From Planctomycetota bacterium (GTDB lineage Bacteria > Planctomycetota > UBA1135 > GCA-002686595), in NCBI GenBank assembly GCA_016795325.1, contig JAEUHY010000047.1, forward strand, positions 1-59,950: 59,950 bases of DNA, given 5' to 3'. How positions within the stretch are numbered: the first letter of the stretch is position 1; the number at the start of each line of letters is the position of its first letter. The translations under genes were made by a program, and so were the position numbers. Shown here in pieces: positions 8,725 to 18,525 of the stretch. The notes beneath the pieces are model-generated. The model was not told the origin of the DNA and did no database searches. It saw only the letters and a program-made list of their open reading frames with translations.

Positions 8725-8844
8725 GGCGGTTGGACTCGAGGGTGCGGGCCGCGCAGTGCGGCTTCGCGGGCGGGCTATTCGACGAAATTCGCGGGCGGCG
8801 GACTAGCAGCGAGACAGGCTCCGGCGACAGGCGCCGCGCGAAAG

Positions 8845-11529
8845 TCAGCCTTTGCGGCCGGCGCGCGCGCGCCAACGAGCTTCCGCCTCGCTCGCGCGCG
8901 AAGCGGGCACGGCGGCGGCCCAGCTCGCGCAGAATTTCGCCAGCGCCGCGGCGCGCGCGGCCAGGCGTCCGACGCGGCTCGGGTCGTCCGCTTCGAGTTC
9001 GCGCTCGAGCTCCTCGTACGAACCCTCGGCGATCGCCAGCGCCTCCTCCCAGCGCCCCGCGACACCGAGCGCGAACACGTAGGCGTCGAGCGCGACGTCG
9101 TACTGCGGCGAACGGACGCCCGCTTCGCGCACGGCGGCGAAGTTGGCCTCCAGCAAGGCCGCTGCGTCTGCGCCGCGTCCCGCCTCGGCCAACAAGCGTC
9201 CGTGGTAGGAGCGGATCGAGAGCACCTCGGGGTGCGTGCGCTCGAAGGCGCTGGTGAGCGCGTCCGACGCGCGCCCGGCAAGCTCGCACGCCGCTTCGCG
9301 CTCGCCGCGCGCCCGCGCGCACTGCGCGAGCCACTCGTAGGGTCGGCCGAGCTCGGGGTGCAGCTCGCCGTAGATCTTGCGGCGCAATTCGAGCGCGCTG
9401 CGGAACAGCTCCTCGCCCGCCTCGCGCTCGCCGCGGTAGAAGCGCGCGGCCCCGAGGTTGACCAAGCAGGTCGCGACATCGGGATGCTCCGGGCCGCAGA
9501 TTTCGCGCGCGAGCGGCAAGGCGCGTTCGAGCAACTCGACCGCCGCGTCCTGCTCACCCAGGTGCCGGCGCGTCGCGGCGAGGTTCATCATCACGCGCAC
9601 CAGGCTGGGCGTGCGCTCTCCGAGCGCCTCCAGCAGCTGCAACGCCTCCTCGAAACACTCCGCGGCGCGGCGCGACTCGCCCACGCCGCGCAGCGCGGCG
9701 CCGTAGTTCGAGAGCTGCAACGCGAGGTTCTCGGGGTTGACCTCGGGCGCGCCGCGCTCGAGCGCGAGGATGCGCTCGTAGACCTCGAAGGCGCGCTCGT
9801 ACTCGCCCAACTGCGTCCACACGGCCGCGAGGTTCGCAAGCACGTCGGGGGCATCCTTGGGCTGCTGCTCCATGCCCGCGAACAGCTTGCCCGCGCGCTC
9901 GAACGCATCGGCCGCTTCCTCCAGGCGCGACTGCTGGAACAATGCGACCCCCAGTCGATTCCAGGCCGCCGCAACGAAGTCCGGCGAAGCGCGTGAGCTG
10001 CGCTGCGCCAGTTCGAGCGTGCGGCGGTAGAGCCGCTCGGCCGTCGCGGAGTCGCCCAGCTGCACGTACACCTCGCCGATCACGGAGAACAGCGTGTACT
10101 GCGTGTGCTCGTCGACCGCGGCGTCGTCCGCCTCGAGGCGCTGCAGCGTTTCGTCGAGGATCGAGCGCAGCAGCGACGTGTCGCGGCCCTGCGCCACGAA
10201 CGGACCCACGCCGCCGAGCATCTCCGAGAAGAAGTCCGCCACGCGCGTGCGGTGGTCGGCTTCCTCCTGCGCGAGCTCGGCGCTGAGCAACGCCTCGGCG
10301 CGCGCAGCCTCGGCCTCCTTGCGCCGCGTCTCGGCCTGCGCGAGCGCGTTTTCGGCTTCGACGCGCAACCGCGACTGCTCGCGCTCGGCCTCGACCGCGC
10401 GCGCGCGCTGCTCTTCCTTGAGCTCGCTCTCGCGCCGCGCTTCGATCAACCCGTAGGTCGCGAACGCCAGCCCCGCGCTCAGGGCCACGAACACCGCGCC
10501 GGCCGCTCCGACGAGCACGCGGTTGCGCACCGCGAACTTGCGCGCCCGATAGAGCGCGCTCGGCGGCGTGGCCTCGACCGGACGACTGTCGAGAAAGCGC
10601 TGCAGATCGTCGGCGAGCGCCTGCGCGCTCGGATAGCGGCGCTCGCGCTCCTTCTCGAGCGCGCGCATCACGATCCAGTCCAGCTCGCCGCGCAACGTGC
10701 GTTCGAGCTCGCGCACCAGCGTGCTGCGCGCCTGCGCTGCGCGCGTGCTGTGGAAGTCGCCGGTCGTCACGCGCGTGCTCGGGCGCGGCGGATCGACCTC
10801 GCGGATCGTGCGCAGCATCTCGCCGTAGTCCTCGGCCCCGAGCGTGGCGAGATCGAACGGACGCGCGCCGCTGAGCAGCTCGTAGAGCATCACGCCCAGC
10901 GAGTACACGTCGGCGCGCGCGTCGAGCTCCTGCGGGCCCGCGAGCGCTTGCTCGGGCGCCATGTAGTCGGGCGTGCCGAGCAGTTGGCGTTGTTCGGTGA
11001 GCTGCGTGCTGTCCGTCAGCCGCGCGCCCGTCGCCTTGGCGATCCCAAAGTCGATCACCTTGGGCTGCGGACCCTGCGCGCCGTCCGCGACGAGCACGTT
11101 CGAGGGCTTGAGGTCGCGGTGCACGACGCCGCGCTGGTGCGCATGCTCGACGGCGAGGCACACCTGGCGGAACAACGCCACGCGCTCGCGCAGCGCGAGC
11201 CGCTGTTCGTCGCAATACGTCGTCAGCGGCGCGCCGCGCACGAGCTCCATCACGAAGTACGGCCGACCCGTTTCGGTCGCGCCGGCGTCGTACACGGCTG
11301 CGATGCCGGCATGGCTCATCAACGCGAGCGCCTGGCGTTCGGCCTCGAAGCGCGCGATCACCTGCCGCGTGTCCATGCCCAGCTTGAGCACCTTGAGCGC
11401 GACCTCGCGGCGCAGCGGGCCGCTCTGTTCCGCGCGCCAGACCACGCCGAAACCGCCTTCGCCCAGCGGCTCGATCAAGCGGTACGCGCCGATCTGCTGG
11501 CCGGGTTGCTCGGAAAGGGAGAACAACAC
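8845..11529 (-). CDS. Membrane Ser/Thr protein kinase with TPR sensor
   Basis: This is an 894-residue Hanks-type kinase. The Gly-rich loop is G-E-G-G-F-G-V-V (23-30), the ATP lysine Lys46, the catalytic loop H-R-D-L-K-P-S-N (137-144), the DFG motif 160-162, and the A-P-E segment ~191-193. One transmembrane helix spans ~338-361, followed by a charged coiled coil (~362-430) and a long TPR array to the C-terminus. The kinase domain is thus cytoplasmic and the TPR part probably outside. The start is a GTG at 11529, only 41 bases from the divergent deacetylase gene at 11571, so the two share a compact promoter region. It heads the kinase, lipoprotein, xdhC set. Confidence 0.92.
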   Translation of the reverse strand: MLFSLSEQPGQQIGAYRLIEPLGEGGFGVVWRAEQSGPLRREVALKVLKLGMDTRQVIARFEAERQALALMSHAGIAAVYDAGATETGRPYFVMELVRGAPLTTYCDEQRLALRERVALFRQVCLAVEHAHQRGVVHRDLKPSNVLVADGAQGPQPKVIDFGIAKATGARLTDSTQLTEQRQLLGTPDYMAPEQALAGPQELDARADVYSLGVMLYELLSGARPFDLATLGAEDYGEMLRTIREVDPPRPSTRVTTGDFHSTRAAQARSTLVRELERTLRGELDWIVMRALEKERERRYPSAQALADDLQRFLDSRPVEATPPSALYRARKFAVRNRVLVGAAGAVFVALSAGLAFATYGLIEARRESELKEEQRARAVEAEREQSRLRVEAENALAQAETRRKEAEAARAEALLSAELAQEEADHRTRVADFFSEMLGGVGPFVAQGRDTSLLRSILDETLQRLEADDAAVDEHTQYTLFSVIGEVYVQLGDSATAERLYRRTLELAQRSSRASPDFVAAAWNRLGVALFQQSRLEEAADAFERAGKLFAGMEQQPKDAPDVLANLAAVWTQLGEYERAFEVYERILALERGAPEVNPENLALQLSNYGAALRGVGESRRAAECFEEALQLLEALGERTPSLVRVMMNLAATRRHLGEQDAAVELLERALPLAREICGPEHPDVATCLVNLGAARFYRGEREAGEELFRSALELRRKIYGELHPELGRPYEWLAQCARARGEREAACELAGRASDALTSAFERTHPEVLSIRSYHGRLLAEAGRGADAAALLEANFAAVREAGVRSPQYDVALDAYVFALGVAGRWEEALAIAEGSYEELERELEADDPSRVGRLAARAAALAKFCASWAAAVPASRASEAEARWRARAGRKG

Positions 11530-11570
11530 GGCGGAACAGCTTACGCGCGCGGCAGTAGGATTCGGCTGCG

Positions 11571-12503
11571 ATGCGCAACGCTCTCCTCCTGCTGCTCACT
11601 CTCTTCGCCGTCGCGTGCTCGACGCCGACGATCCGCGAATTCCGCTCCTCGGCGCCCGCCGACGGTTCGCCGCGTGTGCTGGTCGTCACCGCGCACCCCG
11701 ACGACGAAATCGCCTTCGCAGGCGCGATCTACAAGATTTCGACGCACCTGGGCGGCGTGGTCGACTTGCTGGTCATCACCAACGGCGAGGCGGGCTACAA
11801 GTACTCGACGCTGGCCGAACGGCTGTACGGCGCGAAGTTGACCGACGAAGCGGTCGGACGAGAACTTCTGCCGGAGATTCGCGCGCGCGAACTCGCCGAA
11901 AGCGCGCATTACTTGGGCATCCACGGCGTACGTCTGCTCGGCGAGAAGGACCATCAGTACACGCAGGAGCTCGAGGAGGTGTTCGGGCCCGAAGCGAAGA
12001 TCTGGAATCTCGAGCGCGTGCGGCGCGAGCTCGACGAGGTGCTCACGAACGGTCGCTACGACTTCGTGTTCGGCTTGCGCCCGCGTCCCACGACGCACGC
12101 GCACCACAAGGCGGCGACGCTGCTGGCGGCGGAGGCGGTGCTGGCGCAGCCCCAGGAGCGTCGGCCGGTGATGATGGTGGTGCAAGTGGTCGACCACAGC
12201 TCGGCCTCGCCGCTGGAGTTCGCCGTGAACGACGGCGGGTTGGTCGTCGGCCCGTTCACCTTCGACCGCACGCAGAAGTTCGGGCACGAAGGCAAGCTCG
12301 ACTACCGCATCGTCGCGAACTGGGGCATCGCCGCGCACAAGTCGCAGGGCACGATGCAGAACTTCATGCGGCGCGGCGAACGCGAGGAGTACTTCCTGTT
12401 CGGCGAGCAACGCCTCGAGGGCGCGCGCAAGGCGGCCGAGCTGTTCGAACGGCTGCGCGAACCTCAGTACCGCGAGCCGGCGACGCCCGCGAAGGCGCCG
12501 TGA
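11571..12503 (+). CDS. PIG-L/LmbE-family deacetylase, lipoprotein
   Basis: The protein has 310 residues. A lipoprotein signal (L-L-L-L-L-T-L-F-A-V-A-C) is followed by the family hallmark V-V-T-A-H-P-D-D-E, which supplies zinc ligands and the catalytic Asp. A second zinc-binding segment is T-T-H-A-H-H-K-A-A. PIG-L/LmbE enzymes remove N-acetyl groups from amino-sugar conjugates. Lipidation places this one at the cell surface or periplasm. The gene is followed after 7 bp by an HGSNAT-like acyltransferase gene, then a MATE carrier and a SASA esterase, which suggests processing of an acetylated glycan. The substrate is unknown. Confidence 0.88.
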   Translation: MRNALLLLLTLFAVACSTPTIREFRSSAPADGSPRVLVVTAHPDDEIAFAGAIYKISTHLGGVVDLLVITNGEAGYKYSTLAERLYGAKLTDEAVGRELLPEIRARELAESAHYLGIHGVRLLGEKDHQYTQELEEVFGPEAKIWNLERVRRELDEVLTNGRYDFVFGLRPRPTTHAHHKAATLLAAEAVLAQPQERRPVMMVVQVVDHSSASPLEFAVNDGGLVVGPFTFDRTQKFGHEGKLDYRIVANWGIAAHKSQGTMQNFMRRGEREEYFLFGEQRLEGARKAAELFERLREPQYREPATPAKAP

Positions 12504-12510
12504 GGCGTCG

Positions 12511-13620
12511 ATGAACGCCGCAGCGACTCCGCCCTCCGCCGCGCCCGAACGGCTGCGCTCGCTCGACGCGCTGCGCGGCTTCGACATGTTCTGGATCGCG
12601 GGCGGCGGCGCACTGCTCACGGCCTGGGCCGACTCGAACGAGTGGCGCTGGCTCGACTGGGCCAAGGGTCAGACCGAACACGTCGAGTGGCACGGCTTCA
12701 CGTTCTGGGACCTGATCTTCCCGCTGTTCTTGTTCATCGCGGGCGCGGCGCTGCCGCTCTCGTTCGCCAAGCGCCGCGCGGAAGGCGCGAGCGACGCCGA
12801 GCTCGCGCGCCACACGCTGCGCCGCGGGCTCACGCTCGTCGCGTTGGGGCTGATCTACAACGGTGCGCTCAAGTTCGACTTCGAGAACCTGCGCTACTGC
12901 AGCGTGCTCGGGCGCATCGGACTCGCCTGGATGTTCGCAGCCTTCGTCGTGCTGCGCACGAGTTGGCGCGGCCAGGTCGCTTGGATCGCGGCGCTGCTGC
13001 TGGGTTATTGGGCGCTGCTGAGCTGGGTCCCCGCACCGGGCTTCGCCGCGGGCGATCTTTCGCCCGGAGCGACGCTCACCGATTGGATCGACCGCACCGT
13101 GCTGCCCGGAAAGCTGTACCGCGGCGTGCGCGACCCCGAAGGCCTGTTCGCCACCGTCCCGGCCATCGCGACGGCGCTGTTCGGCGCGCTTTCGGGAGCG
13201 TGGCTCGCCAGCGCGCGCCCGCAGACGAACAAAGCTGCGGCGCTCGCGCTCGCCGGGGCGGCGCTGATCGCGCTCGGCGCCGCCTGGGGCGCGCTGTTCC
13301 CGCTCAACAAGAACCTCTGGACGAGTTCGTTCAGCGTTTGGTGCGCGGGTTGGAGCGCGTTGCTGCTCGCTCTGAGCTACCTCGTGATCGACGTCGCGGG
13401 CTGGCGCAAACCGGCGCTGTTCTTCGAGGTGATCGGCGCCAACGCGATCTTGATCTACGTGCTGCAGTCCTTTGTCAACTTCGACGCTCTGGCGAAGCTG
13501 CTGCTCGAGCAGCGCGGCGCGCTCAAGCTGCATCCGGCGCTGCTCGCCAGCGGCGGTCTCGCCCTGAAGTGGGTGCTGCTGTACGCGCTGTACCGCAAAC
13601 GCTGGTTCCTGCGCGTGTGA
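12511..13620 (+). CDS. Heparan-alpha-glucosaminide N-acetyltransferase-like membrane protein
   Basis: The protein has 369 residues and about ten predicted membrane helices. It starts with the family signature R-S-L-D-A-L-R-G-F-D-M-F-W-I, followed by F-W-D-L-I-F-P-L-F-L-F-I-A-G-A-A-L-P, both typical of the HGSNAT/NagX (DUF5009-like) group. HGSNAT moves an acetyl group from acetyl-CoA across a membrane onto glucosamine ends; bacterial members are largely uncharacterised. The preceding gene ends 7 bp upstream, and the TGAGG around its stop supplies a ribosome site. Next to a de-N-acetylase, it could re-acylate or modify the same sugar, but the pairing is inference. Confidence 0.85.
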   Translation: MNAAATPPSAAPERLRSLDALRGFDMFWIAGGGALLTAWADSNEWRWLDWAKGQTEHVEWHGFTFWDLIFPLFLFIAGAALPLSFAKRRAEGASDAELARHTLRRGLTLVALGLIYNGALKFDFENLRYCSVLGRIGLAWMFAAFVVLRTSWRGQVAWIAALLLGYWALLSWVPAPGFAAGDLSPGATLTDWIDRTVLPGKLYRGVRDPEGLFATVPAIATALFGALSGAWLASARPQTNKAAALALAGAALIALGAAWGALFPLNKNLWTSSFSVWCAGWSALLLALSYLVIDVAGWRKPALFFEVIGANAILIYVLQSFVNFDALAKLLLEQRGALKLHPALLASGGLALKWVLLYALYRKRWFLRV

Positions 13621-13693
13621 GCGGAAATCGCCGCGCGGGTGGCGCGGGCGAGCGCGCGACGGGATGCTGTCGCGCCCTTCTGCGGAGGCTCGC

Positions 13694-15133
13694 GTGACCG
13701 ATTCCCCTCAATCCCTCCCGACGCCCGAAGCGGGCGGTTTCTGGCGTCAATTGCGCGCAGCCCTGGGCGGCGCCGAGTTCGACTACACCCGCGGCTCGCT
13801 CAGCCGCGCGGTGTGGCTGCTCGCCGTGCCCATGGTGCTCGAGATGGTGATGGAGTCCACCTTCGCCATCGTCGACGTGTACTTCGTCGCGCAACTGGGC
13901 GAGGACGCCGTCGCGGCGGTCGGCTTGACCGAGGCGATGCTGACGCTCGTCTACGCGCTCGGCATCGGACTCGCCGTGGCGGCGACGGCGCTCGTGGCGC
14001 GACGCATCGGAGAGAAGAATCCGCAGGGCGCCGTACGCGCGGCGACCAGCGCGCTCGCGCTGGGCGTCGTGATCGGAGTCGCGATCGGCGTCCCCGCGGC
14101 GTTCCTCCCGCAGGAGTTGCTCGAGCTCATGGACGCCAGTCCGCGCGTGATCGAAGCGGGCAGCGGCTACACACGCTGGATCCTGGGCTGCAACGTCGTG
14201 GTGATGCTGCTGCACCTTGGCAACGGCGTGTTGCGCGGCGCCGGCGACGCGGCGTTGGCGATGAAGACGCTCGCGCTCGCCAACGGCGTCAACATCGTCC
14301 TCGATCCGCTGCTGATCTTCGGCTGGGGACCGATTCCGGCGCTCGGACTCGAAGGCGCGGCGATCGCGACCGTGATCGGCCGCAGCGTGGGCGTCGGCTT
14401 CCAGATCTGGGCTTTGCGCGGCGGGGTCGGACGACTCGCCCTGCGCGGTCCCGCCTTCCGCGTCGAGCCGCCGATCGTGCGTGAATTGCTGCGCTTGTCT
14501 GCGGGAACCGTCGGGCAATTCCTGATCGCCACGTCGTCGTGGGTGCTGCTGATGCGCATCGTCGCGCCCTTCGGCGAAGCGGCGCTCGCCGGGTACACGA
14601 TCGCGATCCGCATCGTGGTGTTCGCGTTCATGCCCGCCTGGGGATTGAGCAACGCCGCGGCGACGCTCGTGGGTCAAAACCTCGGCGCGGGCCAACCGGA
14701 TCGCGCGGAGCGTTCGGTGTGGCTGACGGGCCTGTACACGATGGGCTTCCTCGCGCTGGTGACGATCGTGTTCCTCGCGCTCGCGCCGCAGTTGGTCGGA
14801 ATCTTCACCGAGGACGAAGCGGTCGCGCGCGTCGGCGTCGAGGCGTTGCGCACGCTGAGCTACGGCTACGTGTTCTACGCCTGGGGCATGGCGACGGTTC
14901 AGGGCTTCAACGGCGCCGGCGACACGCGCACGCCGACCTGGATTCACTTCGTCGCGTTCTGGCTGGTCGAGATTCCGCTCGCCTGGGTGCTCGCCAAACA
15001 CCTCGAGTGGGGCCCGAGCGGCGTGTTCTGGTCCGTGTGTTTGTCCGAGTCGCTTCTGGCTGTGATCGCGGTGGTGATGTTCCGCCGCGGCAGCTGGAAA
15101 CGCACGCAAGTCGCCGCCGACGTGGCGCATTGA
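13694..15133 (+). CDS. MATE-family efflux/flippase-type transporter
   Basis: The protein is 479 residues from GTG 13694, chosen because GGAGG lies 5 bases upstream; an ATG at 13664 would add ten residues without a ribosome site. Twelve hydrophobic segments are visible as two six-helix halves. The first membrane segment runs L-A-V-P-M-V-L-E-M-V-M-E-S-T-F, and the family motif V-D-V-Y-F-V-A-Q-L-G appears at its end. G-Q-N-L-G-A-G-Q-P-D-R-A marks the second half. MATE proteins export drugs or metabolites using Na+ or H+ gradients; related MOP members flip lipid-linked sugars. Its place among glycan-modifying genes makes a sugar-related substrate possible. Confidence 0.92.
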   Translation: MTDSPQSLPTPEAGGFWRQLRAALGGAEFDYTRGSLSRAVWLLAVPMVLEMVMESTFAIVDVYFVAQLGEDAVAAVGLTEAMLTLVYALGIGLAVAATALVARRIGEKNPQGAVRAATSALALGVVIGVAIGVPAAFLPQELLELMDASPRVIEAGSGYTRWILGCNVVVMLLHLGNGVLRGAGDAALAMKTLALANGVNIVLDPLLIFGWGPIPALGLEGAAIATVIGRSVGVGFQIWALRGGVGRLALRGPAFRVEPPIVRELLRLSAGTVGQFLIATSSWVLLMRIVAPFGEAALAGYTIAIRIVVFAFMPAWGLSNAAATLVGQNLGAGQPDRAERSVWLTGLYTMGFLALVTIVFLALAPQLVGIFTEDEAVARVGVEALRTLSYGYVFYAWGMATVQGFNGAGDTRTPTWIHFVAFWLVEIPLAWVLAKHLEWGPSGVFWSVCLSESLLAVIAVVMFRRGSWKRTQVAADVAH

Positions 15134-15149
15134 GGAGAGTCGAACGCGC

Positions 15150-16817
15150 ATGCGCGACGTGTGGAACAAATGCTGGGTGACGATCTGCGTGAGCCTGCTG
15201 TGGCTCGTGAACGCCATCGCGCCCGCGCGAGCGCAGCAGGACGACCGCACGCTGCGCGTGTTCGTGTTCGCCGGCCAATCGAACATGGTCGGCGCCGACT
15301 CGCGCAAACAGGACATCCGCCTCTATCCCCCATTCGCGGGCCTCGACGAGCCGCAGAAGGACGTGAAGTTCTCCTACTGCATCGGGCGCGAGGACAAGTC
15401 GAAGTCCGACGGCTGGGTCGAGTTGCAACCGATCGAAGACATGGTCGGGCCGGAGTTGAGCTTCGCGCGGCGCGTCACGCAGAACACCAAGGCGCCGATC
15501 GCCATCATCAAGAGCGCTGCGGGCGGTACGAGTCTGGGCGGCGATTGGAACCCCGATGAGCCCACGGGCTTCAAGCTCTATCCGCTGAGCCTCGATTTCG
15601 TGCGCAGCGCACTCGCCGACCTCGAGCGGCGCAAGATCCCCTATCGCCTCGAAGGCTTCATGTGGCACCAAGGCGAGAACGACATGTTCGACGCGACGTT
15701 CCGTGCGGACTACGCGAAGAACCTCGCGAACTTCATCGCCTGCTGGCGACGCGACCTGGACGCACCGCAGCTGCGCTTCTACGTCGGCGAGCTGAGCACC
15801 AAGACGATCTGGGGCATGGACCATCGCCCGGAGAAGTACGCGATCAGCGTCGCGCAGCGCGCGGTGACCGATGCGGATCCGCTCGCGGACTACGTGCCGA
15901 CTTCCAACATCGCTGTCGAGATCGGCGGCGAGGCTGGGCTGCACTACCACTACGGGACGCTCGGTCAGCTCGAGCACGGCGTGAACTACGCCGATGCGTA
16001 CCTGCGGAGCATCGGCAAGGCGCCGAGCACGGCGCGCCCGCTCGCGCGCTGGCCGTACGGGAAGGATGCGCGGGTCAAGCTCTTCGTGCTCGCCGGCCAT
16101 CGCAACATGGAGGGTGAGCGCGCTTTCGTGCAGGAGCTGAAGGCGCGCAAGAACACCGCAGCGCTGGCGCGCGACAACGCATCGATCGCGTTCAAGTACG
16201 ACCTCGGCGGCGGCTTCAAGCGCTCCGACGGTTGGGAGCCGCTCGGTCCCGCGGGCCCGTACGACACGTTCGGCCCCGAGCTGAGTTTCGGCGCGGCGCT
16301 CGCGCGCACGTCCAAGGACGCGATTGCGATCGCGAAGTTCACCCACAGCGGCTCACAGATCCTCGATTGGACGCCGCAGGGCAGCGAAGCGACCTCGCGC
16401 AACCTCTACCCGCATTTTCTCGAGTTCGTCCGCGGCTCGATGCAGGAGCTCCGCGACAAGGGGCAGACCGCGGAGCTGGCCGGCGTCTTCTACCACCTCG
16501 GCGAGAACGACATGGCCTTCGGCCCCCACCGCGGGAGCGCCGTCGAACGCCTCGCGTCGCTGATCGCGCAGAGCCGCACGGACCTCGGCCTCCCGGAATT
16601 GAAGTGGTTCGTGAGCCAGCAAGCACCGGCCAACGATGAGCGCGTCAACGGCATCGACGTGACGGCTCAACTGGCCACGCTCGCGGCGGCGGATTCGCAC
16701 ACGACGCATATCCAGGCTTTCGAGCTTGGCGACGCGTTGGACAAGCTCGTGATCCGGACGCCGGGCATCGTCGCACTGGGCGAGTTGCTGGCCGCGAGCT
16801 ACTCGAAGCGACGCTAA
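15150..16817 (+). CDS. Exported SASA-type acetylesterase, tandem with degenerate second domain
   Basis: The protein has 555 residues. A signal peptide (cleavage near A-R-A-Q) is followed by two copies of the SASA (sialate O-acetylesterase, DUF303) domain. Copy 1 (~35-290) has the nucleophile motif A-G-Q-S-N-M-V-G-A with Ser44, the M-W-H-Q-G-E-N-D-M block and a C-terminal G-L-H-Y-H. Copy 2 (~310-550) has A-G-H-R-N-M-E-G at the same place, so the nucleophile is replaced by Arg318, and F-Y-H-L-G-E-N-D-M instead of W-H-Q. Only the first domain should be an active esterase; the second may bind ligand. GAGGAGAG precedes the ATG. The gene lies 16 bp after the MATE gene, likely in one operon. Confidence 0.88.
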   Translation: MRDVWNKCWVTICVSLLWLVNAIAPARAQQDDRTLRVFVFAGQSNMVGADSRKQDIRLYPPFAGLDEPQKDVKFSYCIGREDKSKSDGWVELQPIEDMVGPELSFARRVTQNTKAPIAIIKSAAGGTSLGGDWNPDEPTGFKLYPLSLDFVRSALADLERRKIPYRLEGFMWHQGENDMFDATFRADYAKNLANFIACWRRDLDAPQLRFYVGELSTKTIWGMDHRPEKYAISVAQRAVTDADPLADYVPTSNIAVEIGGEAGLHYHYGTLGQLEHGVNYADAYLRSIGKAPSTARPLARWPYGKDARVKLFVLAGHRNMEGERAFVQELKARKNTAALARDNASIAFKYDLGGGFKRSDGWEPLGPAGPYDTFGPELSFGAALARTSKDAIAIAKFTHSGSQILDWTPQGSEATSRNLYPHFLEFVRGSMQELRDKGQTAELAGVFYHLGENDMAFGPHRGSAVERLASLIAQSRTDLGLPELKWFVSQQAPANDERVNGIDVTAQLATLAAADSHTTHIQAFELGDALDKLVIRTPGIVALGELLAASYSKRR

Positions 16818-16884
16818 TTCTCGGCCCCCAAGTCGAGTTCGAAGAGTTGAGCGCGGCGGCGCGAACTCGCGCTAAGTTCGCGCC

Positions 16885-18525
16885 ATGAACATCGCTCTGC
16901 CGCTCCTTCCGCTCGCGCTGCTGTTTCCCACGCAGAGTTCTGGCGATTCGAACGCCGCTGAGCGCAAGCAGCCGGAGCAGTCCAGTTCGGGCCTGCACGG
17001 CTACATCGGCTACGAGGCGTCGCCGCCCGCCGATCGCAGCGAGTACGGCATGGGCATGGGCTTTTATTCCGCGGCCTGGTCGCTGATCGACAAGCCGATC
17101 GCGCACTTCCAGATCGGGCTCGCGAGCGGCTGGATCCTGCCTGACAACCGCGACAACAAGGACAAGCCGCTCGCTCCCGAGGGCACGTTGGCGCGCACGT
17201 GGAAGGAGCGCGGCCCGACGTGGGACAGCGTATTCCAGACGGTCGAAGGCGGCCTTGGTTATTGGGCGCGCAGTCGTTTTCGCTACGGGCCGCCGAAGTT
17301 CAGCATGAACGCGACGCCGCAGTGCTACGACTACGAAGTCGGCTCGCCCGGTTGGTCGTTCTTCTATGACACCGAAGCTCTGCCCGACAACCGCCTGGGC
17401 ATCGCGCAGCTCAGCAATCGCCTGCTGATTCCGCCCGACGCGCTGCCCTTCGATGGCAGCCCGAACGGTCAGTTCCTCGGCTACAGCTACATGGCGTTGC
17501 CGTTCACCGATCCCGTGCCGAGATTGGACGGCAAGGCGCCGACCGGAGCTCACGCGTGGACCTGCTTTCTCTCCACGGCGAACTTCAAGGGACCGATCGC
17601 TTACTACATCCCGGAGACGTGGAGCAAAATCGCGGACATCTTCGACTACCCGTTCCTGCACGGTCGCGGCCTCGACAGTCGTCAGGGGTTGATGGGCGGC
17701 GGCGCGATGGAGATCAACACCGTGCCGCAGCTCGTCGCCAGCGCGCGCGACGGCGTGCGTTACTCGAAGATTCCTGCACTGAGCTTTCCTGTCGACAGCC
17801 GCGGCCAAGCCGTGCTCGTGCAGGATGTGACCTACTACTCGCGCAAAGCGCTGTACGACGCCTTCCTCGCCTGGCGCCTCGGCGGCCCTGCGCCGTCCGG
17901 GAAGTTCGACGTGCACGGCGCGTTCGTCGCGAAGTTGAGCACACGCACGCCGGGCTTCGATCAGGACGGCAAACCCATCGATGGAGTCGCGAGCACCTTC
18001 GACACCAAAGTGTTCGACGACAACACCTGGGGCCTGGAGTGGAAGGACAGCGACCACGCGCCGCGCGGGCAGTTTCCGCAGTACTACCGCCACGACGGCG
18101 AGCGGCGCGTCGCCATCTCGCCGAGCGCGGTTCCCAAGGACACGGGCTTGCATGCCGCTGAGTTCGAACTCGCGAAGCCCGGCGAGCCGTTCACGTCGCC
18201 TTCGAGCGGCGCATGGACCACGCCCGGCGCCTCCACCGACGCGCTCCAAGTGCGGCTGTGCGACGGATCGCTCGTCACCTACCGCTGGTACCGCTTCGTC
18301 GACCAGCCCTCGTTCGTGCAATACGGCTGGAGCGCCGAGAAAAAGGCTGCCCTGCAGGCCTTCGTCGAGAAGCTGCACCGCGCGTGGCCGATCGACCGCG
18401 ACTACATGGCGCCGCCGACGCGGGGCAAGTTGGTCAAGCTCGACCCCGCGCTGCTCGTGACTCCGCCGAAGGGCCTCGAGGTCGGCTACGTGCCGATCGT
18501 GACGCGCCAAGAACGCGCGCCGTGA
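16885..18525 (+). CDS. Exported protein of unknown function
   Basis: This 546-residue protein has a short hydrophobic start (N-I-A-L-P-L-L-P-L-A-L-L-F-P) that acts as a signal peptide. It is rich in Trp, Tyr and Asp, as secreted glycan-related proteins often are, with segments such as W-S-L-I-D-K-P-I-A-H-F-Q-I-G-L and R-Q-G-L-M-G-G-G-A-M-E-I-N. I do not recognise a family or an active site. It follows the SASA esterase gene by 67 bp on the same strand and may be the last gene of the deacetylase, acyltransferase, MATE, esterase cluster. A role on the same polysaccharide is only a positional guess. Confidence 0.65.
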   Translation: MNIALPLLPLALLFPTQSSGDSNAAERKQPEQSSSGLHGYIGYEASPPADRSEYGMGMGFYSAAWSLIDKPIAHFQIGLASGWILPDNRDNKDKPLAPEGTLARTWKERGPTWDSVFQTVEGGLGYWARSRFRYGPPKFSMNATPQCYDYEVGSPGWSFFYDTEALPDNRLGIAQLSNRLLIPPDALPFDGSPNGQFLGYSYMALPFTDPVPRLDGKAPTGAHAWTCFLSTANFKGPIAYYIPETWSKIADIFDYPFLHGRGLDSRQGLMGGGAMEINTVPQLVASARDGVRYSKIPALSFPVDSRGQAVLVQDVTYYSRKALYDAFLAWRLGGPAPSGKFDVHGAFVAKLSTRTPGFDQDGKPIDGVASTFDTKVFDDNTWGLEWKDSDHAPRGQFPQYYRHDGERRVAISPSAVPKDTGLHAAEFELAKPGEPFTSPSSGAWTTPGASTDALQVRLCDGSLVTYRWYRFVDQPSFVQYGWSAEKKAALQAFVEKLHRAWPIDRDYMAPPTRGKLVKLDPALLVTPPKGLEVGYVPIVTRQERAP

